Below, piece after piece: positions 37,122 through 51,160 of a DNA stretch of 64,000 nucleotides. Made by a program: the position numbers and the translations under genes. Each line of letters begins with the position of its first letter. Positions within the stretch are counted from its first letter, which is position 1. The DNA is from Epiperipatus broadwayi (taxonomy: Eukaryota > Onychophora > Udeonychophora > Euonychophora > Peripatidae). The notes beneath the pieces were generated by a model. The model did not search any database. It saw only the letters and a program-made list of their open reading frames with translations, and had not been told where the DNA came from. The stretch covers positions 11,384,423 through 11,448,422 of the forward strand of contig JAQFVV010012405.1 in the NCBI GenBank assembly GCA_028023455.1. Direction: 5' to 3'.

Positions 37122-37544
37122 CCTGCACAATGTATGGGTAATTTTATTCATGAGAGACATTAATGTATTTGTTTCATCCTGTATTTTGTGTGAGAATGTG
37201 ACCCATATTATGAATAAAGAAATATTATCACCTTGTAGAAGACTAATATAACTACACTAGGAGACCGACTAACTTTAATATTGACTGAAATATGTGTTAA
37301 ATAATAGGTTTGTTCCAAAAGTCATACTTCAAAAATTACTGTATATGATATATTTTTTATACACAGATGATATTTATATACCAATACTATTGAAATCATA
37401 CAAATTTACAATACTGTCTTTCATTCAATTAAAATGTTTGAGCATCACACCTTTGTTCTATGTTTCACCACATGTATCTTAGATCTTGGACCACACAGCT
37501 TCCAACATTAATTCCATAATTCTGCTAATAAATATCTAAAACTT

Positions 37545-37960
37545 ATTTAGCTTGAAAGGAAACTCAGTCAGCTGTATTTTTATATTGGAGTATTTCCTTT
37601 GTTTAATATGCATATTGAATGTCTCTAGAAAAATTTAATTTAGAATGGCTCAGTTGGTTAGAGCTTTACCTTAAAATTCAATACTCAAGAATCTAAGGGT
37701 CCAGGTTCGAATCACATGCTAATACTGCCACTGATCAGGCCAGCAACACCTGAAGAAGAGGGGAGAATAATACCTCTCAAAACATTGTGCATATATTAAT
37801 CTGTTTGATGTGCTATTATTAGCAGTTGAATGTATTTGAAATATTTAAATAAAGTTAAACTTTTCTAAAGACATTCAATAGGCATATTAGATGATGAAAA
37901 TAGTCCAATATAAAAATACAGCTGACTGAGTTTTCTTTCTAATTTTTATCTAGCTTGATT
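37545..37960. mobile_element. Inverted-repeat element enclosing a SINE
   Basis: Left arm 37545-37640 (AGCTTGAAAGGAAACTCAGT, CAGCTGTATTTTTATATTGG, ATGCATATTGAATGTCT) is the inverse of 37855-37960 (AGACATTCAATAGGCATATT, CCAATATAAAAATACAGCTG, ACTGAGTTTTCTTTC). The roughly 200 bases between them are a tRNA-derived SINE. Either the SINE inserted into the loop of a foldback element, or the flanks are inverted copies created around it. Confidence 0.75.
37643..37840 (+). repeat. tRNA-derived SINE family D
   Basis: GGCTCAGTTGGTTAGAGC is a classical tRNA D-arm/box A, and GGTCCAGGTTCGAATC, 33 bases later, contains a near-consensus box B. The non-tRNA body follows (GATCAGGCCAGCAACACCTG, ACCTCTCAAAACATTGTGCA, GTGCTATTATTAGCAG). 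The second copy at 26738 shows it is dispersed. Both pol III boxes are intact here, so transcription is conceivable. Confidence 0.85.
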
Positions 37961-38399
37961 TGTTAATGAAGTGAAAATTTATTTACCTCTACCCTTTCAT
38001 CTCTTCTACAATTCTATTTACTTTTTGTTTTTTTTATATGCCATCTCTACTTCAAACCAATCAAAAAAAACTACAATCACAGTTCTATAACAAAATAAAT
38101 AAAGTTAAAATTAAAGATCAAACTCTCACATCTCCAGATATATATGCAGCCACATGGAGCATAATAATATTATCTACACTACAGTAACCATTGGACATTA
38201 CAATTAGGATATGATCTTTAATTTAATACCCAATACGTTTTATTAATCATATAGTTTCCTAATTTTAAAATTAATGTATAATAAATTAGCCACTCAATCG
38301 AACACTAACCATAAAGCCAGTTTAAATTTAACAGCACAGCTGTTATTTTAATTAATTCTCCACTACTTGTATATGATTCCCTTTGAACCTGATACTAAT

Positions 38400-41300
38400 G
38401 TCATATATATATATTGTAACCCTCTAAAGTGTGGTCAACTACATAATATCACCAAAACATAAGTGCGCTGAGAATCGTAACCTCGATCACTGATCAATTC
38501 CCGCTACACATTGTCAGCTATTAAGAGCTGTATCTAAGAGCATATTATGCTATCTATTTTATGCACCAAAGACCACAACCAACATCTAGAGCAACTTACC
38601 ACAGGCCAAACTCATGATCTAACATAAACTTTTATGATTCAATTTGATCGCAGCCAGGGTGTACCGCGATGACCTATCATAGTAGTGTGATAAAATACAG
38701 TAAACAAATTATAAGTGCAATGTTATTATGTTACAAACCTTAATTTGCGATTTTTATTGTATGAGACCCGATGGCCGACCATGTACTAGATGGCCTAATT
38801 TGTGAAACTACATAATATTATGAAATTTTAAACCATCTATATGATTTTAATACAAATGCTAGTCCAGGTAAAGCTTTGCAATAAATAAACATAAATACTT
38901 GGGTTCTTTTTATAGTTTACTATATTACTGAGACTCTTTTTATACTGACAAATGACAATTTAAAATGTTAAGTAAATATATTCAATCATATCATTATTTG
39001 ATAAATCTGTTTACAAGTCTAATAATTAATTTATATTGCATACTAGAATCAACTACGCAAAGCCAAAATGATGGAAAAGGTAAATGGGATTTTATTGTAC
39101 CTTACTCATCATAAACTACCAAAGACGAAAAGCATCCAAATGTTTTCTCAAAATATTACTAAACCCTTATATCATGTTGACGATAGTATGTACTTCAGTG
39201 TATGCTCTATCCAAGGTTTATGATTTCTGATTTAAGAATGACACATAGCAACGGCACAGTAAATTTAATTATAAATCAACGTTTATTTACAAATTTATGA
39301 ATTATAAGTAATTAATGCTAATGTTATAATTACAGACATAAATCAACAAATAAAATAAATAAATTATAATTCCATCGACTTTCTTCAATAACATATCATA
39401 GGTACAGTTTTAAATACCTAATCATACCTTATTTCAATTTGATATAATGAATCTTGAGCAAATTATACTAAATTCAACATCAACTCATGAAATATTTAAC
39501 GTCATTTCCAGATTCAATAAATCCATACCGTAAACTTATAATAATATAATAAATAATATTATATCTGTAATATTTAGCTATAATGCAATCATTAAATAAA
39601 GTGAAAATTTAAACTTACAGTAAATAATAATCAACCAACAGTTAATTATTAGGAAGTAACTTGAATAGAATGTCCTGCTACAATTTGATGATCTAACTTA
39701 TGAATTATGCTTACAAATGGAAGAAGATGATTTAGCAGATTAACTAAAATACTTTGCCCAACTTATATCTATGAAGTAAAACATATTCCTGTGGACGCGT
39801 TCATCTACACATAGGAATTAAATAATACTAAACGCTTTGTGGATTGATACACCATCATAAAGTAATACGTATAATTACACAATTCCGCGGATTAACCACC
39901 AGCGCTGGAATTAGTGTAAAATACAAAATGGCAATTAAATAATCTGCGGATTAACCACCAGCACAGATTAATGCCTTTCAACATTATAAAACAACATTAC
40001 TATTTACTTCACATTAAAGTGCAAAATCATCCTCCTCAGTTATTCTGATCATTCAGAAAACACTAACACTTTAGCAAATGTGGGTTCTTGCATAATAAAA
40101 TGTTACTCTAATCAGGACAACTAATGTACTAACTTATCTTGCTTAAAATAAAACATGTGTAATATAATATAAGTAATATTAACATAGGAATATAAATCTG
40201 GAAAGACTCATAAAATACCTCACAAAGATTGATACATTTCATGAATTCATTTAGTACTTTTCAAGCCCTTTCGCAAGCGCTATTCTCTTGAATAAGTATT
40301 TTATTCAACCCCTTTTAATTTAAACTTAATAAAATATAACTTATGAACTTCACATGCAAGTTCATATAACGATAAAATTAAAATAATGAATTATTCATCA
40401 AATACATAAAATCTAATGGGTGTGTGTGTGATATAAATTAAATGTATGGCATTTTATAGTTCAATATATGAATTTTAGCAGGTGTGTGTGTCACAAATTA
40501 GATTGTATAGCATTTTATAATGACAAATATGATCCGTGAAATCCATGTACGATGCGTCGAACAATAAATGTACGAAGTAATAGCTACAATTATAATTGAA
40601 TTCCATACATGTAATTTTTATCCATTTGTGTTAGTTATTATAATCACTATTAGATTAACGATTTTACGTGGCTCCATAAACATGAAACAATTTCAAAAAC
40701 ATGACTCGCAGAATTTAAATGAAAATGTTTTTCATAAGTTATTAATTTCTACATTTCTCTATTAAAAATGTTCCAAGTTTATCACATCCATGCTAAATAT
40801 TTATTTATCCATGCTTAAATCTAGGAATAATAATTACAGCAATTAATTTAATCATTCCAAACTGACGATAAAATTAGAAAATAACTTTGATCAATTATTT
40901 GAAGACTGTTTATCATCCAAATGGCAAACAAAATTAACTAGCAAATATTTTACTGGCATTATAAAGTTAAATATCAATCAATACTATATTTTTATTAGAA
41001 TTAGAAACGGAAATATTAAACTATGTTGATAACTTTAACATTTTACTTTAATTTAAACTTCTTTTTTAAAAAACAAATTTTCATATTTATAAAACTTCTG
41101 TAATTAAAATACTTATTTAAATTTTCCAAATTGTAGAACAATAAACATTTTAAAACATACCAAATTCTTGCAATTAATTCTTTTAAACTGGGAAGCTCCG
41201 ACATTTTAAATGTAATATTGGGAAATTATTACCGGTGATTTGATCCACTTGGCCAGATGACTTTAACAGACTTTTAAATTTAGCAATTCATCTTATAATT

Positions 41301-42500
41301 AAATACCACGATATTATTTTTATGTTTATAGAAAATTTGTGGTAATCCGTTTACTTGTTAACTATTTTAAAATAAGCTTATCAAATTTACACCATTTGCC
41401 TTCTTACCATTTTCTTTTCTTTCTCTCCCTCCAAAAGCAAACTAACAGACGATCTCCTCCTAAATTCGTGCTGTTTTCTTTTTTTACATTGAGACGCTTA
41501 CGTAATTACTGTATTTATTTTTAATAATTTATTTTAATTGAACAAATGGTTTTTTGTTAATTCAATAGAAATAATTTTTAAGATTATTTTAAATAAATAA
41601 AACAAAATATAATATTTTAATACTATTTTACCAAATTTAATGTGTTGTCAAAATTTTTAAAAAGTTAAACATTATGATATGAATTAGTATATGGAACGAA
41701 TCAAATTTAAGTTTATTAAAATAATATAAGAGAGTAATCTGTTCAAAGTGCAAATCAAGCCAATCAAATCACCATAAGAAGACAGAGAAATTTTTATACT
41801 AGTTACATCAATTATTATATTTTATGCTAAAATATATGGTTACAATATATATATATATATATGCACTATTAACTATATCTTAATAACAACTAAAGTGTAA
41901 TGTGTGTGTATATATATATATATATTGTAATCGTAATTCAGGGATTGAACCAAGATATACAAATATGTACTGGTAAACCTTGATTTCCAAATAAATATTT
42001 ATATTGAGTGAAAGTTGAATGATTAATAGAAATAGAATAAAAATGATTCAATTCATATATATATATAATCAATGTGATGATGATAATCCTTTATAACACA
42101 AGAGCAACTTCTCCCAGAATTCTTTTATTTCTTTTTCAGTTTCAATAAAATAAAATAAAAAATGCAACTCTTACATGATAATCTTTCTCAATAGAAAGTT
42201 TACCTTTGGATAATTTACTAATGCCCGATCATCATCCTTTACAAATCATTACTGCCATCCCTACATGTTGTCTGTAAAATGTGTACATATTGGGTATTAA
42301 AAGCACAATGTTTGGATTGAGTTAGAAAAGCAAACACAAACTAAATGGATTAATAAAAAAGTAATAATTTATTAAAACAGAATATATAAAACTACTGTGT
42401 ATATACTCACAATTATTAATACATATATTAAATATAATAATAACAAAATATATTTTTAATTTGAGGCTTTATAATATATAATATAAAGATAATCCCAGTG
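38400..42500. other. Mostly AT-rich non-coding sequence with short local repeats
   Basis: TTGTAACCCTC after a TA run at 38411 starts a block (to about 38780) with higher G+C but no coding frame. GCGGATTAACCACCAGC occurs twice, at about 39888 and 39946. A loose tandem pair lies at 40415-40530 (GGTGTGTGTGTG then GTAT(G/A)GCATTTTATA). TA/TG microsatellites occur at 41845-41860 and 41900-41930. No gene is recognised. Confidence 0.5.
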
Positions 42501-42538
42501 CATAATGCTATACTGAAATAGATATACAAATATTAAGC

Positions 42539-42722
42539 ATTAAATCACTCCACATGGTTGAGAAATCCAGTACCGCCCTCTGCGAACTAATATATAAATA
42601 CATTAGAGTTCATATTTCAAAATAGCCAGATCTGGCTATTTTGAAATATGAATTCTAATGTATTTATATATTAGTTCACAGAGGGTGATACTGGATTTCT
42701 TAACCATGTTGGGTGATTTAAA
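42539..42722. mobile_element. Near-perfect 184-base hairpin (foldback MITE)
   Basis: The axis lies between 42630 and 42631 in AGCCAGATCTGGCT, with essentially no loop. The arms of 92 bases match almost throughout (ATTTCAAAATAGCC, TAATATATAAATACATTAGA, GTATCACCCTCTG-type, CACATGGTTGAGAAATCCAG). The few mismatches sit in the outer part. No coding capacity is present. It could be a small foldback element or an endogenous hairpin-RNA source. Confidence 0.9.
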
Positions 42723-43064
42723 TTATAATATAAAGAGTATGGCAATAGCTCTAAACAAGCTTATGTTTTTATTTTTATGATAAAGGCTACAAGAGTAAGC
42801 ATTCAAGTCATCTATATTTGGATTGTCCCCATCCTCAGATCAGTTTTGAGCTAGGGTTTTTTTCAGTGAGGAGCTAGAACACCAGATTCAAAAAAACTTA
42901 TTAAAGCTAAGCATTTATCTAAAAGTTAACACTTAAGAAGAAGATCTGAAATTTTTAGGCATGTACAAATCTTTAAATTCAGTTTTCTATCTAAAATAAT
43001 CATATGGATCTGAATTTAATTCAGATACACTATATATTAATGGGCTTGGTAATTTAATTTATAT

Positions 43065-43950
<886 letters not shown>

Positions 43951-43952
43951 GC

Positions 43953-44277
43953 GCTTTAATAATTTATAGAATTTCCAACATTAAGATCATACTATTAACT
44001 CGTTGTAAATCACAAGATTTCACCTAAGTTAATTTGTAAAGGAAATACTGGATTTAAACAGTGGGGAAAACAACTACTTCATGCTTCCAAATCAAGATGC
44101 TTCAGATTCATCTATATTAATGAACATTTAGGTTAAAGATAAGATGGCTGCTCTTGTTTTTATAAAAGTTGCTATCTTGTGTTCTGGTTTGGAAGATCTC
44201 TCTATCGGCAAAATATGCTTGATTATTGCCAATTTTAAAGTGCATTAAAAGCAGATTAGTGCCTGTTCAGACTATTT
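43953..44277 (-). repeat. Inverted copy of the same unit
   Basis: TTTCCAACATTAAGATCATA, GATTTCACCTAAGTTAATTTG, GGAAGATC-CTCTATCGGCAA and GTGCCTGTTCAGACTATTTA are inverse to words of the direct units. It joins a second (TAA)n tract on its outer side. Confidence 0.85.
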
Positions 44278-44278
44278 A

Positions 44279-44366
<88 letters not shown>
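44278..44366. repeat. (TAA)n microsatellite with one TGA interruption
   Basis: About 89 bases of TAA repeats. Although the adjoining unit is inverted, this tract has the same strand sense as the one at 43065, so the two tracts are not a mirror pair. Confidence 0.95.
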
Positions 44367-44367
<1 letters not shown>

Positions 44368-44519
44368 AATCAAGTCATATGTCACATGACCTATATAGGA
44401 TATGTAATATAAAGAGCATGAGCTCTAAACAAGCTTTTTTATGATAAATGCTGCAAGAGTAAGCATTCAAATCATCTTTATTTAGGATTGTTTCCATCCC
44501 CAGACTGGTTTCGAGGTTA

Positions 44520-45735
44520 TCATGTGAAATAATTAAATAGTTCTAAACAATGATTTTTTTGCAGATATCATTCTTTTAATATTTTTCTGGATGCCTTCAT
44601 TAGCATTCCTCCAAATATGGTAGTTATTCACCTGCTATACTGGTAATGTTAAATGAGGTGTACATTAACTTTGGTGATTTTAGATAGGATATACTATCAG
44701 TAGGTCTTGGATTGTTCTTATGGCCCTATCCATTTCTTTTTTCATGGCATTATTAAAATAGGAAATGGCTAGCTCTGGCAAACTTTAGTGATAGTTTTTG
44801 AATCACCATTTTGTGAATGTTTGACTGATGTCATTATTTTGTTACCTAGCCACACAGAGTAGATGGTTTTCTCTTAGGTACAGTCATTGTATTTGCTGTT
44901 ATAATTGGAATATTGAAAATCTTTAAAAACAGTCAATAAGATATGGCTATCAAATTACAGTGAAAAACAGTTTTAACCAGCAATTTGTCTTTTTGACATT
45001 GGATTACTGCACCACTGCATCTTGAGTTGAATATTCAAGTAGACTGGACTGTCCGAAACAGACTCTTTAAACTCTGTTTAATATTGTTCAACAATTTATT
45101 TTCCAAACAATGATTCATCACACTCTAGTTACAAGATTTTGACCATTATTTCTTTACAACAATATGTTTTTGGAAAATATTTTCTTTATTTCCTTCACAA
45201 CATGTTCTGGAAATAAAATATTTAAAATTATATCATGATTTGATAAATAAATGAATAAAAAAAATATAGTTTTTTTTCTCCCTTTTTTTGTTTACAATAG
45301 TTAGTAATAGACAAAAAGAAAAAAGTGCTACCAACTTTTTATTTTCATCAACTCATAATTTTATACATCATTTTTAGATTTCCATAAAATTTACTTTAGG
45401 AATTGACAAGTTGTTTATAAAGAAAACCTATCCACAAAACAATTGAAAAAAGGTACAAAATGCTTTCGATTTTTAAAACAATAGAATTTAAATTTTTTGC
45501 ACCTATCAAAACAATTTTTCTTTCTTGCCTTACAGTTCAATTTATTATTTTATTGTTTTTTATATATTGCAAAGTAAATATCTAATAATATAATCAAATG
45601 CATAAATTAACTTTTTTTTTAATTTTTTAGGCAGTTCAATTATTTATTATTTAATTTTAATAGTAAAATTTTTATTAATCTTTTTTTTTCCATGCAGCTT
45701 TGCTATTGCATTTGTTTTAGATAATATATATATAT
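44520..45735. other. AT-rich non-coding sequence
   Basis: No gene recognised. The part at 44600-45130 is slightly less AT-rich and unassigned; the rest is low complexity. Confidence 0.4.
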
Positions 45736-45738
45736 ATA

Positions 45739-45945
45739 TTAAAAACCAGTCAACACTTAAACAATTCCAATATCAATAACAGATAACAATTTTAAACTGT
45801 TGTCAAGGCAACTTCCTTTTAACAATAAAGGTGGAATCTCTATCAATAACTATCAACAATTTCGAACTGTTATCTTTTTGACAACAGTTAGAAATTGTTG
45901 ATTTTTATTGATATTGGAATTGTCTAAGTGTTAACTGGTTTTTAA
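45739..45945. mobile_element. 207 bp MITE with inverted ends of about 41 bases
   Basis: The left end TTAAAAACCAGTCAACACTT...CCAATATCAATAA is the inverse of the right end TTATTGATATTGGAATTGTC...ACTGGTTTTTAA, with two or three mismatches. An inner pair (AACTGTTGTCAA / TTGACAACAGTT) strengthens the fold. No reading frame is present. Its ends do not match any autonomous element seen in this window. Confidence 0.85.
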
Positions 45946-45949
45946 TGAT

Positions 45950-48135
45950 TACTTACAAACCCATTTAACCTTGAGCATTATTACACACACATATATATAT
46001 ATATATGTAATAGGTACTAAGTCCTAACCTAATATAAACAATGCAAAGACATACCTCATCAATAAAGTTTATGCTATAAGTAAAATAAGTTAATAAAAAC
46101 ATAAAAAAAAACATTAAAGGTTAACTATAAAGGCACACACACATTTAACTAATATATATTTGTTTATGTTACATTAATGAAGTATAATAATTATAATATG
46201 AAAAAAATGTATATATTCAAACGAAAGTACAGTTAAGAAAATATGGTGATATATGATATTTATATTTTAAGAAGGCCTGTTATATGCACATAACATTAAA
46301 TTTTGGATATTTTTCTGAACCATTTAATAAACTTAACATCAGTAAATAAATTGGGGTCTATTATAATAAAGTCCTAATTGGATTCTGGCTGCATTTTTTG
46401 GTTCAGATTATTATATTGCTTAAATATGAGGACTATATAAATGCAGGTGATTGGAAATACCTGTTGGAAAAATATAAAATTCATATCTGTGCTCTCAATA
46501 TGGTTTGTTTAGGCACTTTGTCAAAGACAAAGGTTACATCACTTAGGCACTGACCAACACTCATCAGATATGCTTAACAAATCACATTTTCTCTTATTAA
46601 TTCAAAGTATTTTAATATTATAGTAGATTTTGTGTCAGTATCTCAAAGAGTATAAGTGTTTTTTCATCAACGTAGAATGTTTTGCCAGCTAAAACTGTTG
46701 TACAATGCATACAATATATACCTTGTCTCCCAACAATCATTATCATTCCTTTCTTCTTTTTCCTTTTATTTTTATAGCATTTGTTTATTGCAAGAACAAA
46801 CTTTACTTGTTTTCATATTTAATTTTAATTCCTGCTTTTCATTTTCTAACAATTTACTACTAATAGTTTTTTTTTTTTTTTTACATTTTTTAATTACCTG
46901 TAAATACAGGTTATTTGATTGAATTTAAATCTAAGTAAGCATTATTAATCTTAATTATTTCTTGTTTTTTTGTTTTTTTGTTTTCTTTCTTTTTTTGATA
47001 GATTTTAATCCTCATTAAATTTTAAGCGAAATTATAAAATATATAATTTTGTTTTATGATTTAGCATGTTAGATATATATATATATGATGTTTTACAAAT
47101 TTTATGTTACAAATACACATTTTATTACAATTATATGACCCCTAATTATATTTAAATTTAGATATATTCAGGTAGGTATAAGATATCAATTGAGAGAATG
47201 CTTTATTATATTAATTTACTTTTTATTTTAGTGGACAGTATTTAATCTCTCTGTGAGGAGGCATGTAATGCAAAATTGGTCAGAGTTGGCCAAGTCCATA
47301 ACATTAGATAATGCTTCCCTAAAATGAGACAATGAAAGTAAGATAAACATTTTATTTCTTTTTATTTAAATCTTAACGTGTCTCTCTCTCTCTCTTTCAT
47401 TTCTTGACCATTAATGTCTATAAATCCAAATCAAATTATGAGGTTTTTTTAGTTACCTCAATTCTATAGACACAGAAATGGTAGTTTTTAATAATATTTA
47501 TCTTTATTACTGCCAATCTACTAGTCTACCATTAACTACTCTCTACTTCTGATCACTTCAAATCAATACGAATTTTAATTTAACCATTTTAGCTGCTCCA
47601 TCCTGGTAGTAATAAAGCTAAATATTATTTTTTTTAAAAAAACTACTAGTAACAATTGAATTATCTCATTTCTGCATCTATATTTAGAAATCTGTTGATG
47701 TTTCAGCTAATGCAATTATTATTACTGTGTTATTAATGTCGATGCTGCATTATTCTTGATTACTGGCCAATTGCTTATATAACTATGCCATCATACATTC
47801 TCACAAGCAATCTAACATGTGTTAGAAATGAAAACCAGTGCTACTATACTGATATGTACATTTAATTCATCCATTTGGAAAAATAATTGAACTATTGCTA
47901 TGTACAAAGCCCTCTGCTATATACAGCTCCAACTAAAAAATTAATACCACAATAGCTCAACTAGTATACAGATAATCTTAGGAAATAACAGTTGAGGTTC
48001 TATAGAATATAAGGTTGCTATCCCTCTATAGATAAATATTTAAGAAATGCATCATGATTCCATCTATCTCCATGACCCAAATGATGCCAGAGATTGACAC
48101 AATAACCATTTACTTTGTTTTATTAATTTATATCA
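45950..48135. other. AT-rich non-coding sequence
   Basis: A compound (AC)n/(TA)n tract lies at 45983-46007, T-runs at 46867-46885 and a short (TC)n at about 47381-47395. No gene is supported. The T-rich open frame at 46656-46922 is low complexity. Confidence 0.45.
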
Positions 48136-48139
48136 GATT

Positions 48140-48505
48140 TAAAACAGGCAAGATTCTCCATACAATATCAGTGCAAGCCAGAGTAATCAATGGATTCCAG
48201 AAAGCTTGTGTATAAAATCCCTATCTAGTGCCCACTCATCCAATATCCCCAGACTAGTTTCTGGCATGTGGCCTTTGTCAGTGAGGAGCCTTGGATCTGA
48301 GAGCACTGCACCTAGATGTTAGGATCTAATGCAACCCTCCAGCAGCCACCTTTTAGCTCTATTTAACTACAAAACTATGAGTCTTAAATTGACAACACAA
48401 TATTTTCAATATAAGCTCATTAGCTTGTATAGTCATATAAGCAACCATTGATTGTTCTGGCTTGCACTGACTGGCAATACTGTATGGATAGTTTTGCCTT
48501 TTTTA
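48140..48505. mobile_element. MITE family B, copy 5 (longest)
   Basis: The left end AGGCAAGATTCTCCATACAA, CAGTGCAAGCCAGAGTAATC is the inverse of the right end GATTGTTCTGGCTTGCACTG, ACTGTATGGATAGTTTTGCC. The internal body holds CCCACTCATCCAATATCCCC, GTCAGTGAGGAGCCTTGGAT and TTAGGATCTAATGCAACC. It shows the fuller structure from which the short copies derive by internal deletion. Confidence 0.8.
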
Positions 48506-48789
48506 ATAACAGTTATAAGCAAGTGTAAGAAATGGTGGTCATGTGGTGTTTATTGGCTTAAATTAATTTATATCTTAGTACAGTAAAGGTTTTAATACTT
48601 TGTCTCCAAATCTAATCAGTATATTCCTTTATTATTCATAAGGATTAATCTGAGAACATTGAAGAACATGTCATCATTCTTAATACACATCAATGTTTTC
48701 TCACTCAAGATATTAAAATTACTACACAAATAGTAATATTCATTTGATGTTTCTGAAATAAACCATTTTATTAATTTATTTTTAAACAG

Positions 48790-49480
48790 ATCTTGGTTGG
48801 CATTACAGTCTTTTTTAGACTATTTTATTATTTCACAATTTCAGTGATATTTCCCTCTTGCAGTTCCTTCTCCTTTTTTCAGCATTATTATCTCAGTCTT
48901 TCACTGAGTGTCTATTTATTCCATTCTGGGATGTCAATTTTGGTGTTTGTTGTCCTTTACTTTTCCAATGTGTTTACTCATGTAACTCATTTGTTCATTA
49001 TATAGAGAGCATTTTCTAAAATAGTTCTGATTAAAACAGATTCAGAATAATTAAAATAGTAGGCATTTTTCGTCATCCATCTAAAAGTCAGTTCTTTTTC
49101 AGTGATGATGATGTCCTCAAACTTTGCAATTTATACAGTTTATTTTTTCATGTTAAACTCAATTTCCTTCCCTCTGTTTACTCACTCTACTTCTATTCTT
49201 ACATTACCCAGTACTAATACTTGGATATGATATTTTTCTGGTGATATGTCAGAATTAACTTATTCATTTGGGCTTGGGTAACTTTGTGAATGTCTCATTT
49301 GCATTTTCCCTATACTATTTGTACTTCTTCTTTTCTTTTGGTTACATTTATATTGTTGGATTAAATCTGTAGGTATCTTTTACCTTTTTACATCTAATGT
49401 TCATTTTATTTCTATTCTTATTTAGGGAGGTTACTCTGCCAATTCTAACCATCTTTATTATAGCAGGAGCAGTTTATTGG
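48790..49480. other. T-rich sequence, no gene
   Basis: Pyrimidine-rich on the plus strand. An open frame at 48793-49005 is Ser/Phe/Leu-rich low complexity with no recognised domain. Confidence 0.35.
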
Positions 49481-50334
49481 TTGACAGCTCAATAAAAATG
49501 TTTTTAGTAGCCTAGTTACCTATTCAATGATTTACCAGTCATTGCTGATGTGCATATAATATTTTTGATAGAGTTTTTTATTATTATTATTAATCAGATA
49601 ATTTGTCCTTTAGATAAAATATGGACAATTAAAACTTTTAAATCTGGACACTTGTCTTTGAAAAAGGTGATATATGTTTCATTAGGTTTATAATTTTTTG
49701 AGAGGCATGGTGCATAATATTTTATTGATCTTCTTCAGTCCAATAACTGGGCAATAACACATCTTTTATAATATTTTAATGTATTGTGCTCAGTGAACAG
49801 AGGAACCCTTCATGTTTGAGATGCACTCTATAAGTGAGTGCAAGCTATAATCAACTTTATTTTTTCTGACATTGAATTTAAGTTAAAATACTTCCCAGGC
49901 TATTCAAGCATTCTACTGGTCTATTACCAACTAGCCTTTAAATTTTCTATTTTGAAAAAATTGTTTCACTGTACTCTGTTCCTCATTATGTAAAACATTG
50001 TTTGATCTTATCTCTTCTTTAATAATTTTTTTGAATTTTCTTTTATTTCTTTCCATGCTTACCTGAACCTATTTACCAATTCACATTCTCTCAAACTTAT
50101 TGAGTTTTTTTTTTTTTTTTCAATTCTGTATGATCAGCCTCTCTGATTTCCAATTAATAAATAATTATTACACATTTAGTTTTCTTATTCCCATATTAGT
50201 TTTTTTCTAAACTTTCCTAACTATTCTTTCCTCTTATTCTTTTGTTAGGTTCTTACTGAAATGCCCTAACTAACTCTTTATTTCTCTTTTTGTTTTCATT
50301 CAATAGCTTATATATATTTTTACAATTATTTTTT

Positions 50335-50500
50335 TTATCACATGATCACATTTCCTATACTAGCACATTAATTGTAGTCTGGGGATATTGGATGAGTAGG
50401 CATTAGATAGGGATTTTATGCACAAGCCTTCTGGCATCCATTGATTACTCTGTTTAGCACAGGTGGCAATACTGTATGGAGAGTTTTGCTCTGTTTATTT
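50335..50500. mobile_element. MITE family B, copy 6
   Basis: ATCACATGATCACATTTCCTAT, ACTAGCACATTAATTG, GATATTGGATGAGTAGGCAT, GCCTTCTGGCATCCATTGAT, GTTTAGCACAGGTGGCAATA and CTGTATGGAGAGTTTTGCTC. Only the loop and the right arm of the 34.4 kb palindrome are kept; most of the left arm is missing. Confidence 0.75.
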
Positions 50501-50559
50501 TTTTTATATTCTCAGCTATATTTAATATAGCTTTTTTATTTTGCTTTATATTTTCCTGA

Positions 50560-51160
50560 ATATTTACTATATATTTTTGCTTTTTTCATGCTTTTTACTT
50601 TGTGCTGTTATTTCAAGCATTTAAACCATCATATTTTTAAGCTTTTCTATCTGTTCTATTTGCATTTTTTGTAAATGTATCATTATTTAATTCAATTTTT
50701 CTTCCCAGTTTTTGATCATGCCTTCCAATATTACTTGATTTTCAATATTCATTTTTTTTTCTTTTTGTTTTTACTGTTTGCCATCATTGCCTACTAATGT
50801 TTAACATTTTCTCTGTGTTTTCATTACTTTCATTCAACATCCTGTGTGATTTCTTTTATCATTCTTTCCATGTTGTCATTATTTTCATTTAACATTTCCT
50901 ATTATGTATTGATTCTCTTATTTATTTTCATCTTTAACATTTTGTATTTTTTTGCTTGCTTTTGATATATTTTTTGCATTTTCATATAGCATTATCTCCA
51001 TTTACTTTATAATTACATCTATTTTGCTTGACATATGGTTTTGAATCTTCTGTCTTGCATTTTATGCTCATGTTGGCTAATGCTGTATGGTGTTTCTGGG
51101 ATTTTCATTTCATATTTTGTTTCTTCTTTTTTCATATTTTATGACTGAATCATTTTCTTA
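50560..51160 (-). pseudogene. Traces of a coiled-coil reading frame, perhaps LINE ORF1 (weak)
   Basis: The minus strand yields short open runs in changing frames with coiled-coil composition: EIMLYENAKNISKASKKI, then MLNENNDNMERMIKEITQDV, then NESNENTEKMLNISRQ, and KEETKYEMKIPETPYS upstream. Glu/Lys/Asn-rich heptad-like strings broken by stops and shifts would fit the N-terminal half of an L1-type ORF1 protein. AT-rich low-complexity DNA can also give such strings. No RNA-binding domain is identifiable. Confidence 0.25.

Noticed and set aside
38411-38780. Possible LTR beginning TGTAACCCTC, compared with 1010 and 41927
   Set aside because: The shared sequence after the TA runs is only about a dozen bases, no matching second terminal repeat was found, and no coding part lies between.
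46656-46922. 88-codon Phe/Ser/Leu-rich frame with apparent membrane segments
   Set aside because: It spans T-runs and looks like low-complexity translation.
47234-47335. Possible exon between TTTATTTTAG and GTAAG
   Set aside because: Its best frame hits a stop before the donor and the other frames are closed, so coding status is not supported.
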